Assembly (NCBI GenBank): GCA_900313005.1 | Contig: ONZJ01000002.1 | Span: 2,771,303 to 2,835,302 of the forward strand | DNA from: Rhodobacteraceae bacterium EL129 | GTDB lineage: Bacteria; Pseudomonadota; Alphaproteobacteria; Rhodobacterales; Rhodobacteraceae | Reading direction: 5' to 3' | DNA: 64,000 bases | Part shown: positions 56,895-64,000 of the stretch, piece after piece | Numbering within the stretch: position 1 is the first letter of the stretch | Layout: each line of letters starts with the position of its first letter | Translations under genes and position numbers: made by a program | Notes under the pieces: model-generated | Told to the model about the DNA's origin: nothing | What the model saw: only the letters and a program-made list of their open reading frames with translations | Database searches by the model: none

Positions 56895-57860
56895 ATGACA
56901 TCCAATTTCAAATCCCTTGCCTTTGCCGCAGCGGTCAGCCTTTGCGCGGCCCCGGCATTGGCCGCTGAACAGGTGAAAATCGGCGTGCCGTCCTGGACAG
57001 GCGCGCAGGCGATTGCCTATTTGCTGGCTGAAGTGGTCGAAAGCCGCATCGGTGGCGAAGCAGAGATGGTGCCCGGCAACAACGCGACCATTTTCCAAGC
57101 GATGGACCAAGGCAAAGGCGACATCGACGTTCATCCTGACGTCTGGCTGCCCAACCAGGAAAGCTTTACCAAGAAATATGTCGACGAGGCGGGCACTGTA
57201 ACGCTGTCCAAGAATTCGTACGAAGGCAATCAAGGCTTCTGCGTGTCCAAGGACTTCGGCATGGCGAACAACATCACCGACATCGCGGATCTGGGCCGTC
57301 CGGACGTGGCTGCCCTGATGGACAGCGATGGCAACGGCAAAGGCGAGATGTGGATTGGCGCCCCCGGTTGGGCTTCGGCCAACGTGAACGAAGTGAAGGT
57401 GCGTGATTATGGCCTGATGGACTTCATCGAGCCCGTGCGCGCCGAAGAAAGCGTGAAAACCGCGCGCATCAAAGACAGCATCGCCAAGGGTGAAGGCTAT
57501 GCGTTCTACTGCTACAAACCCCACGCTGTTTGGTTCATGTTCGACGTCGAGATGCTGTCTGAGCCCACATATGATCCGGCGATGTACACCATGGTGCAGC
57601 CCTCAGACTCGCCTGATTGGTTCACTGAATCCAAAGTGGCCACCAAAGACGCTCTGAAGAACGTGCAAATTGCGTACTCCAACTCGCTAGCCGAGCGTTC
57701 TCCAGCGATTGCCGAGTTCTTTGCCAACTTTGAACTGACCGCTGATGACGTCTCAAGCTTTGCCTATGAGATTTCCGGCAAAGGGCGCGAGCCAGCTGAA
57801 GTGGCCAAGGAATGGGTTGCAGCTAATTCCGACCGCGTAGACGGTTGGTTGGGCCTCTGA
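56895..57860 (+). CDS. glycine betaine/proline-type ABC solute-binding protein
   Basis: A 321-residue OpuAC-family protein with a Sec signal peptide (FKSLAFAAAVSLCAAPALAA, cleavage about residue 24). The mature part starts EQVKIGVPSWTGAQAIAYLL, with DIDVHPDVWLPNQESF and YCYKPHAVWFMFDVEML. Aromatic residues (Trp in PSWTG, PDVWLP and HAVWFMF) are the kind that cage quaternary ammonium groups. It delivers betaine or a related compound to the ATPase/permease encoded next. GGAGATACTC precedes the ATG. Confidence 0.88.
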   Translation: MTSNFKSLAFAAAVSLCAAPALAAEQVKIGVPSWTGAQAIAYLLAEVVESRIGGEAEMVPGNNATIFQAMDQGKGDIDVHPDVWLPNQESFTKKYVDEAGTVTLSKNSYEGNQGFCVSKDFGMANNITDIADLGRPDVAALMDSDGNGKGEMWIGAPGWASANVNEVKVRDYGLMDFIEPVRAEESVKTARIKDSIAKGEGYAFYCYKPHAVWFMFDVEMLSEPTYDPAMYTMVQPSDSPDWFTESKVATKDALKNVQIAYSNSLAERSPAIAEFFANFELTADDVSSFAYEISGKGREPAEVAKEWVAANSDRVDGWLGL

Positions 57861-57941
57861 TCGCAACCGATCACACCGCATGACTGTCGGCGGCATCAGT
57901 GCAAACCGGTGCCGCCGATCACACTTCTGGGGATGGACAAC

Positions 57942-59024
57942 ATGACAAGCACAGTAACATCTGAAACACCCATGGACGATGTGGTGATTGAGCTGTCCAA
58001 CGTCTGGAAGATATTTGGAGCTAATCCGCAAGCTGCCCTGCGCGCCATTCACGAAGAAGGTCTGTCAAAAGCCGAAGTGCTGGAAAAACACAATTGCGTG
58101 GTAGGTGTAGCTGATGTCAGCCTGACCGTGAACCGAGGCGAGCTGTTTTGCATCATGGGTCTGTCGGGATCCGGCAAATCCACTCTTGTGCGTCATTTTA
58201 ACCGTTTGCTGGAGCCTACCGCTGGCGAGATCAAGATCAAAGGCACCGATGTGATGGCCCTTGGCCCACAAGAGCTGATGTCGTTCCGCAACAAGGAAAT
58301 CGGCATGGTGTTTCAAAACTTCGCCCTACTGCCGCACCGTTCTGTGCTGGACAATGTGGCGATGCCTTTGGAAATCCGGCAGGTCAGCAAGAATGACCGG
58401 CTGCGGCAAGCCTCGAATATCCTTGATATCGTGGAGCTGGGCGCATGGGGCAACAAGTTTGCGCATGAGCTGTCTGGCGGAATGCAGCAACGTGTGGGGC
58501 TTGCCCGCGCTTTGGCGGCTGATCCCGATGTGCTGCTGATGGACGAGCCGTTTTCAGCACTTGATCCGCTGATCCGGCGGCAATTGCAGGACGAATTCCT
58601 ACGCCTCAGCAATATCCTGAAAAAGACCACCATCTTTATAACCCACGATCTGGACGAGGCGGTGCGCATCGGCGACCGGATTGCCATCATGCGCGATGGG
58701 CGGATCAACCAAATTGGCACCGCCGAAGACATCGTGATGAACCCTGCCGATGACTATGTGGCCGAATTTGTCGCCGGGATCAGCCGCCTCAAAGTGGTAC
58801 GCGCCCATGCGGTGATGCAACCCATTGAGGACTATCTAAAAACCAGCGGGCCTGTGTCCGCTGATGCCCCGCGTGTGAACGAGGCTGCATCCTTGAGCGA
58901 CCTGATCAACATGGCCATCGACACGCCCGAGGACATTCTGGTGGAAGACAAAGGTAAGGACGTCGGCGTCATCACCCGCGCCGATCTTCTGCGCACGGTG
59001 ATTGAAGGGACGGAAGTATCATGA
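57942..59024 (+). CDS. glycine betaine/proline-type ABC ATPase
   Basis: A 360-residue ProV/OpuAA-type ATPase. Walker A is GLSGSGKSTLVRHFNRLLEP; ELSGGMQQRVGLARALAADP is the signature; VLLMDEPFSALDPLIR is Walker B. An N-terminal stretch typical of quaternary-amine transporters (LSNVWKIFGANPQAALRAI) and a short CBS-like tail are present. ATG 57942 with GGGGA upstream; ATG 57933 is the alternative. The 3' end overlaps the permease by 4 bp. Confidence 0.9.
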   Translation: MTSTVTSETPMDDVVIELSNVWKIFGANPQAALRAIHEEGLSKAEVLEKHNCVVGVADVSLTVNRGELFCIMGLSGSGKSTLVRHFNRLLEPTAGEIKIKGTDVMALGPQELMSFRNKEIGMVFQNFALLPHRSVLDNVAMPLEIRQVSKNDRLRQASNILDIVELGAWGNKFAHELSGGMQQRVGLARALAADPDVLLMDEPFSALDPLIRRQLQDEFLRLSNILKKTTIFITHDLDEAVRIGDRIAIMRDGRINQIGTAEDIVMNPADDYVAEFVAGISRLKVVRAHAVMQPIEDYLKTSGPVSADAPRVNEAASLSDLINMAIDTPEDILVEDKGKDVGVITRADLLRTVIEGTEVS

Positions 59025-60562
59025 ACGACGAGATTCTTAACCCCCTTCAGGAAACGACTGCTGAAAAAGACGCCAGCATTGCCGCCGAGCGTCGCGCGCA
59101 TATCGAAGCGTTTGTGCGCACCAATCCTGACTACTACGAGCGCCAGTTTGATAAGATCGGCAGCTCATCCCGGTTCACCGCAACCTTCAACTTCTTTGCT
59201 GGTCTCTTTGGCCCGATCTGGTTCGGGGCGCGGGGCTTGTGGTCCTGGGCCCTGCCCTTTTTGATCATTGAAACGCTGGCCTTGGTGCAGATTGCCCGTG
59301 GCCTCTTTGGGGATCTGGCCGCCGATGCGCGCGACCGCATTGCTTCGATCGAAGGCACGCTGGAGCTGCGCAAGCAACAATTGGCCGCTGCATTGGAGAG
59401 CGGATCAGACAAGGCTGACGCTTATCAACGCACAGTGGACTCGCTTGAGGCCAATATCGGCGGTATCCGCGCCGAAGCAGATGTGCTGGCCAGCCAGGGA
59501 TTGTCCATCGCCTTGACGGGTTTGGCGATCCTGCTGGTGATCAAAGTCGTACAAGCTACGGTGGCCAACTGGGCGCTTGAAGCGCGGTTTTCGGACTGGT
59601 TGTCCGATCGTACGGTCCGGTCAGGTATGCCGATCTCGCATATCGTTCTCAGCGCGGTGTTCATGGCGCTGATCGCTACCGCCGCCATGGTCCATTATAG
59701 TTTTCCGGGCAAGTTCACGCTGCTCAGCGAGTTTCCGACCGACCGCAACATCCGCCTGACAGCCGTGCAAGCGGTTGAGGATTTCATCGCCTGGTGTGTG
59801 CGCAATTCCGAGGCGCTGTTTGATCTGATCACCTTTGGCATCCGCGCCATGCTGGACGCGCTTGAGGTCATATTGGTGCAAACCCCTTGGATCGTGATTG
59901 CCAGCCTGATTATCCTGCTGACTTGGCTGACCGCCGGTGTGCGCACCGCCATCTGGTCAGGCGCGTTCTTGTCCTACATGGGCCTCTTGGGGTTTTGGGA
60001 AAAGGCGATGACCACGCTGGCTTTGCTGGGCACGGCGGCGTGTCTTTCGATCCTCATCGGCATTCCCTTGGGCATGTTCAGCGCAAGGCGGCCTCGGTTC
60101 TACAAGTTTATCCAGCCGATTATGGACTTCATGCAAACCATGCCTGCCTTCGTGTTCATGGTGCCTGTGATCGCTTTCTTCGGCGTGGGCAAACCTGCGG
60201 CCGTCATCGTCACCATGATCTTCGGTGGCACGCCGGTGGTGCGTCTGACCGTGCTGGGCCTGCGCGGCGTGCCTGAATCGGTGCGCGAGGCGGCGATCAG
60301 CTTTGGTGCGTCCAAGTGGTATCTGCTGACACGGGTCGATCTGCCACTGGCGGCACCCTCGATCCGGGCGGGTATCAACCAGACCATCATGCTGTCACTG
60401 GCCATGGTTGTGGTCGCCTCGCTGATCGGCGCCAAGGGGCTGGGCGAGGACGTGCTGGAAGCGCTGCAATATGCCAACGTCGGCCAGGGTATTTTAGCGG
60501 GCTTTGCCATTCTCTTCTGCGCAATGATCCTCGACCGGATCGTGCAGGGCAATCGCAAATGA
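59021..60562 (+). CDS. ABC permease with long N-terminal domain
   Basis: A 513-residue ProW/OpuAB-like permease. The C-terminal half (about 290-510) is a normal BPD_transp_1 domain with the EAA-type loop (ESVREAAISFGASKWYLLTR). The first 170 residues are unusual: a membrane segment near 65-90, a predicted coiled coil (IEGTLELRKQQLAAALESGS) and further segments before the core. The extension may interact with the ATPase or the membrane. It overlaps both neighbours by 4 bp, in a tight operon. Confidence 0.88.
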   Translation: MNDEILNPLQETTAEKDASIAAERRAHIEAFVRTNPDYYERQFDKIGSSSRFTATFNFFAGLFGPIWFGARGLWSWALPFLIIETLALVQIARGLFGDLAADARDRIASIEGTLELRKQQLAAALESGSDKADAYQRTVDSLEANIGGIRAEADVLASQGLSIALTGLAILLVIKVVQATVANWALEARFSDWLSDRTVRSGMPISHIVLSAVFMALIATAAMVHYSFPGKFTLLSEFPTDRNIRLTAVQAVEDFIAWCVRNSEALFDLITFGIRAMLDALEVILVQTPWIVIASLIILLTWLTAGVRTAIWSGAFLSYMGLLGFWEKAMTTLALLGTAACLSILIGIPLGMFSARRPRFYKFIQPIMDFMQTMPAFVFMVPVIAFFGVGKPAAVIVTMIFGGTPVVRLTVLGLRGVPESVREAAISFGASKWYLLTRVDLPLAAPSIRAGINQTIMLSLAMVVVASLIGAKGLGEDVLEALQYANVGQGILAGFAILFCAMILDRIVQGNRK

Positions 60563-61284
60563 CACCGCTGGTTCTGGTCCATGGCTTCATGGGCGGATCA
60601 GCCCAATGGCGCGATCAGATCGACGCCCTGGGCGACACACGCCGCGTTTTGGCGATTGATTTGCCGGGCTTTGGGTTGAACGCCGATCTTGAAGCCCCCG
60701 ACACAATCCGTGGTTTCGCATCAGCGGTGCTGGACACAATCACAGCCCATGACATTGAACGCTTCCACCTTCTGGGGCACTCCATGGGCGGGATGATCGT
60801 GCAAGAGATGGTCGCACTGACCCCCGAGCGCGTTGAAAAGCTGATCCTCTATGGCACTGGGGCTACAGGCGTATTGCCCGGACGGTTTGAAACCATCGAA
60901 ACATCACAACGTCGCGCGGCAGTAGATGGCGCAGAGGCCACGGCAAGACGCATTTCGGCCACCTGGTTTCTGAACCAAGAGGCGGCTCCGGCCTACCAGG
61001 CGTGTGCGGATCTTGCAGCGCTCAGCCCGCTGACTTCTCTTCATGCAGGGCTGTCGGCGATGAAAGAGTGGTCCGGTGAAGAGCACCTATCTGACATCAC
61101 GCAAAAGACCCTTGTGGTCTGGGGCGACCAGGACCGCACATATGCTTGGGCACAGGTCGAGAGGCTTTGGAAGGATATCCTGCAGACCAGCCTGGCTGTT
61201 GTGCCGAATTGCGCCCACGCGGTTCATCTGGAAAACCCTCGAGTGTTCAATCAAATCCTGATGGATTTTCTGGCGCAGGATTGA
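60559..61284 (+). CDS. alpha/beta hydrolase
   Basis: A 241-residue hydrolase. PLVLVHGFMGGSAQWRDQID gives the oxyanion HG, GHSMGGM the nucleophile Ser, GDQDRTY the acid and CAHAVHLENP the His. It resembles ester or lactone hydrolases of the 3-oxoadipate enol-lactonase type. Start ATG overlaps the permease stop (ATGA). Co-transcription with betaine uptake suggests hydrolysis of an imported ester (for example a choline or betaine ester), an inference. Confidence 0.82.
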   Translation: MTPLVLVHGFMGGSAQWRDQIDALGDTRRVLAIDLPGFGLNADLEAPDTIRGFASAVLDTITAHDIERFHLLGHSMGGMIVQEMVALTPERVEKLILYGTGATGVLPGRFETIETSQRRAAVDGAEATARRISATWFLNQEAAPAYQACADLAALSPLTSLHAGLSAMKEWSGEEHLSDITQKTLVVWGDQDRTYAWAQVERLWKDILQTSLAVVPNCAHAVHLENPRVFNQILMDFLAQD

Positions 61285-61425
61285 TCAGGCCCCGCTAAAG
61301 GTGGTTACCCACACTCCGAATGCTGCGTGTGGGCTGGATATTGCCAGTTTCCCACCCTCCCGATTTCGGTGGAGCCGTGCCTCAATTCATGGGATACAAC
61401 AAGGTGAGGAACGGAGCAGCGTAAC

Positions 61426-63219
61426 TTGGGTAAATCGTCGATCAAGGCTTGGGCTTGGGCGGCGGCCTTTTGGGTCGTGGCCCCCTTTGGATGGGCCACC
61501 GAAATCACTATCGACGCCCCCGGTTTTGATGATACAAGCGTGGCCTATCTGCGGGATGCCTCATTGAGCGTTTCCACCCTTGCCACCCCCGATAACACCC
61601 CGCAGGATTTAGTGGCTGCGGCGCGCGCGGATTATACGCGCCTGTTGGGGGTTCTCTATCAATTGGGATTCTACAGCGGCGTGATCCAGATCACTGTGGA
61701 TGGGCGTGAGGCGGCCAACATTTCGCCCCTGGCGCGGTTCGGGTCCGTGGACAAGATCAAGATCACCGTGCTGTCCGGCCCTGTCTTCACCTTCTCCGAA
61801 GCCTCCGTCAAACCGCTGTCTCCGGCGACCGCTTTGCCCGAAGGATTTATTGCCGGACAACGCGCGTTTGCAACGCTGGTGGGCGATGCCGCGGAAGAGG
61901 GCGTGGAAGGCTGGCGCAGGATAGGCCATGCCAAGGCCCGCGTCAGCGAACAGTCCATAACCGCCAACCACCGCAATCACACGCTGGGGGCACGTATTGC
62001 CATAGATCCCGGCCCACGCCTGACGTTTGGCGCGCTGAATGTCACCAAACCCACCAAAGTGCGCGAGGCTCGAATCCGAGAGATCGCGGGTTTGCCGACC
62101 GGCAATGTGTTTTCACCTGAAGAGGTCGAGAAGGCTGCCAAAAGGCTCCGGCGCACCGGCGCGTTTCGGTCTGTTGCACTGACTGAAGATCCGGCGATCG
62201 GTACGGGTGCCACGCAAGATATCAACGCCGAATTACTGGATTCCAAACCCCGGCGCGTTGGGGTCGGGGTCGAGGTGTCATCACGCGAAGGGCTGGCATT
62301 CAGCGGATTTTGGCTGCACCGCAACCTGCTGGGCGGGGCGGAACGGTTTCGGGTAGATGCCGAAGCGCGCGGCATCGGTGGTGACACGGATGGGATCGAT
62401 TACACCTTGTCTGCCCGGCTGGATCGCCCCGCCACCCTAACCCCTGATACGACCCTTTATCTGCTGGCGGAAGTTGAGCATCTGGACGAGCCGGAGTTCA
62501 ACGAGACACACGCCCGGATCGAAGGCGGGTTCAGTCATATCTTCTCGGATAAGCTGACAGGCGAAATTGGCGTGGGCTATCAATATTCAGACATTGATGA
62601 TGATGCAGGCCAACGCGAGCTTGAGCATCTCATGCTGCCCCTGCGCCTGACGTTTGATGACCGGGACGACAAACTGGATGCGACCCGTGGGATTTACGCA
62701 GACGTTCAACTGACCCCCTTTGTGGGATTAAACTCAGATGCAGCGGGCGCACGGCTTTACACAGACCTGCGGCACTATCGCAGTTTTGGCAAAGATGATG
62801 ACTTCACCCTGGCAGGCCGGGTGCAGCTCGGGTCGATTGCCGGTGCAAGCCTGACCGATCTGCCGCCAGATATGCTGTTCTTTTCAGGGGGGGCCGGAAC
62901 AGTACGAGGTCAAGGATATCAATCCTTGGCGGTTGATCTGGGCGGTGGCAACCAATTGGGGGGACGGTCGTTTCTGGCGCTCTCGGCCGAATTGCGGGCC
63001 CATCTCTTTACGGAATGGTCCATCGTTGGCTTTGCCGATACGGGCTTCGTTGGCGAAGATGCTCTGGGGCAGGTCAATGGCGATTGGCACTCAGGCGCGG
63101 GTCTTGGGGTGCGATATGATACAAGGTTCGGGCCGATCCGGGTGGATGTGGCCACACCGCTCGACAATGACGCTGGTAAGCAGTTTGAATTGTATGTCGG
63201 CATCGGGCAGGCCTTCTGA
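61426..63219 (+). CDS. tamA: TamA-type outer-membrane assembly protein
   Basis: A 597-residue Omp85 protein with a signal peptide (KAWAWAAAFWVVAPFGWA), POTRA domains (about 30-270; VREARIREIAGLPTGNVFSP and KRLRRTGAFRSVALTEDP) and a C-terminal barrel (about 275-597; GGAGTVRGQGYQSLAVDLGG, ending VDVATPLDNDAGKQFELYVG). The start codon is TTG with CGGAGCAG 6 bp before it; no ATG fits better. TamA pairs with TamB, encoded next, to place autotransporters and other proteins or lipids in the outer membrane. Confidence 0.88.
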   Translation: MGKSSIKAWAWAAAFWVVAPFGWATEITIDAPGFDDTSVAYLRDASLSVSTLATPDNTPQDLVAAARADYTRLLGVLYQLGFYSGVIQITVDGREAANISPLARFGSVDKIKITVLSGPVFTFSEASVKPLSPATALPEGFIAGQRAFATLVGDAAEEGVEGWRRIGHAKARVSEQSITANHRNHTLGARIAIDPGPRLTFGALNVTKPTKVREARIREIAGLPTGNVFSPEEVEKAAKRLRRTGAFRSVALTEDPAIGTGATQDINAELLDSKPRRVGVGVEVSSREGLAFSGFWLHRNLLGGAERFRVDAEARGIGGDTDGIDYTLSARLDRPATLTPDTTLYLLAEVEHLDEPEFNETHARIEGGFSHIFSDKLTGEIGVGYQYSDIDDDAGQRELEHLMLPLRLTFDDRDDKLDATRGIYADVQLTPFVGLNSDAAGARLYTDLRHYRSFGKDDDFTLAGRVQLGSIAGASLTDLPPDMLFFSGGAGTVRGQGYQSLAVDLGGGNQLGGRSFLALSAELRAHLFTEWSIVGFADTGFVGEDALGQVNGDWHSGAGLGVRYDTRFGPIRVDVATPLDNDAGKQFELYVGIGQAF

Positions 63220-64000
63220 TGCGCCGTGTGTTGATCCTTCTGCTTGCGGTGCTGACCTGCAGCGTGCCAGTGCAAGCCCAGGAAGAAACTGACGACAAAA
63301 CCTATCTGGAAAATCTGCTTCAGGACGCGCTGTCCGGGGATGGGCACAAAGTCACAGTGTCAGGGTTCACCGGCGCGCTGTCATCCGAGGCCAAGATGCG
63401 CCAGATGACCATCGCCGACAAAGACGGTGTATGGCTGACAATGCGCGGTGCGACATTGATCTGGTCCCGCAGTGCTCTGTTGTCGGGCCATCTTGATATC
63501 ACCGAGCTGTCCGCCGCCGAAGTTGAACTCACGCGCCTGCCGGACACGCCAGATCGTCTTGACGTCGGTGACGCGCAGGCCGGTACATTCGCGCTGCCTG
63601 ATGTGCCTGTCTCGGTCGATGTGCAAAAGGTCGAGATTGCCAAGGTGATCCTGAACGAAGCGGTGATCGGAGAGGCCGCCACCCTATCGGCTTTGGGGCG
63701 TTTCGCCCTGGACGAGGGCGAGGGCAGTGCTGCTCTGGATATTCAGCGGCTGGACCGGGACGACCAGATCACATTTGAGGGCGCATTTTCCAACAGCTCA
63801 CGGGTTTTGTCGCTTGCTTTGGGGTTTGACGAGGCAGCGGACGGGCTGGTCTCAAAGCTATTGAACATCCCGGATGCGCCTGCTTTGACACTCACCATCG
63901 AAGGCGAGGCGCCAGTCTCGGATTATACGTCCCGTATTTCGCTGACCTCTGACGGGGTGCGCCGTTTTGGCGGGGCCTTCAACATTGCCGCCTTGTCGGA
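63219..64000 (+). CDS. tamB: TamB, 5' part (runs off the window)
   Basis: The ATG at 63219 overlaps the tamA stop (TGATG). The frame stays open to the window end (260 codons seen). A signal-anchor/signal peptide (RRVLILLLAVLTCSVPVQAQ) is followed by AsmA/TamB-like beta-rich sequence (LLQDALSGDGHKVTVSGFTG, then TIADKDGVWLTMRGATLIWS). TamB is normally above 1000 residues and spans the periplasm, so most of it lies beyond the window. Confidence 0.88.
   Translation, partial: MRRVLILLLAVLTCSVPVQAQEETDDKTYLENLLQDALSGDGHKVTVSGFTGALSSEAKMRQMTIADKDGVWLTMRGATLIWSRSALLSGHLDITELSAAEVELTRLPDTPDRLDVGDAQAGTFALPDVPVSVDVQKVEIAKVILNEAVIGEAATLSALGRFALDEGEGSAALDIQRLDRDDQITFEGAFSNSSRVLSLALGFDEAADGLVSKLLNIPDAPALTLTIEGEAPVSDYTSRISLTSDGVRRFGGAFNIAALS

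Overview
The window is chromosomal DNA of an alphaproteobacterium, most probably a marine Rhodobacteraceae (Roseobacter group). The main reasons are the pckA / chvI-chvG-hprK-rapZ-EIIA-HPr block (divergent from pckA), a short HprK, a tripartite tricarboxylate (TctABC) transporter with a sulfoacetate-type enzyme pair, a DUF6473-like protein, and the sequence character of secE-nusG-rplKA-rplJL-rpoBC. Assignments come from reading motifs and gene order; no database search was possible.

Region 1 (1-9655) is the most unusual part and looks like a ribosomally made, post-translationally modified peptide (RiPP) system. A precursor, cut off at its 5' end by the window edge, carries 15 near-identical 18-19 residue units with the core KYLCTSVAGMG plus one degenerate unit. 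A tightly packed plus-strand operon follows: radical SAM/SPASM enzyme, S8 serine peptidase, small I9-propeptide-like protein, second radical SAM/SPASM enzyme, and cobalamin-binding-type radical SAM enzyme. Converging on it from the minus strand is a second set: JmjC/cupin-like Fe(II) oxygenase, FNR-like regulator with four Cys, and a HExxH metallopeptidase-like protein whose 3' end overlaps the B12-type radical SAM gene by 91 bp. Three radical SAM enzymes, an oxygenase and two proteases around a multi-core precursor suggest extensive peptide tailoring and processing, perhaps under oxygen control.

Region 2 (9656-28253) is metabolic and accessory. It holds a 1010-residue kinase/M23/aminotransferase fusion, tRNA-Trp, a LacI-type regulator with a good operator facing tctABC, and an acylating aldehyde dehydrogenase plus acyl-CoA ligase that fit sulfoacetate catabolism (SauS/SauT type). 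After these come a Tat-exported solute-binding protein, a glycosyltransferase, a DMT transporter, a methyltransferase-like/carbamoyltransferase pair and a small membrane protein.

Region 3 (28361-43810) is the transcription/translation core secE-nusG-rplK-rplA-rplJ-rplL-rpoB-rpoC. It is interrupted twice: by an RTX-type secreted protein gene with a single in-frame TGA between nusG and rplK, and by an opposite-strand hydrolase-like gene between rplA and rplJ.

Region 4 (43975-64000) is housekeeping: etfBA and a 3-hydroxyacyl-CoA dehydrogenase, an acyltransferase, the incomplete regulatory PTS with HprK and RapZ, the ChvG/ChvI two-component system, pckA, a LysR regulator facing a glycine-betaine-type ABC operon with an alpha/beta hydrolase, and tamA followed by the start of tamB, which runs off the window.
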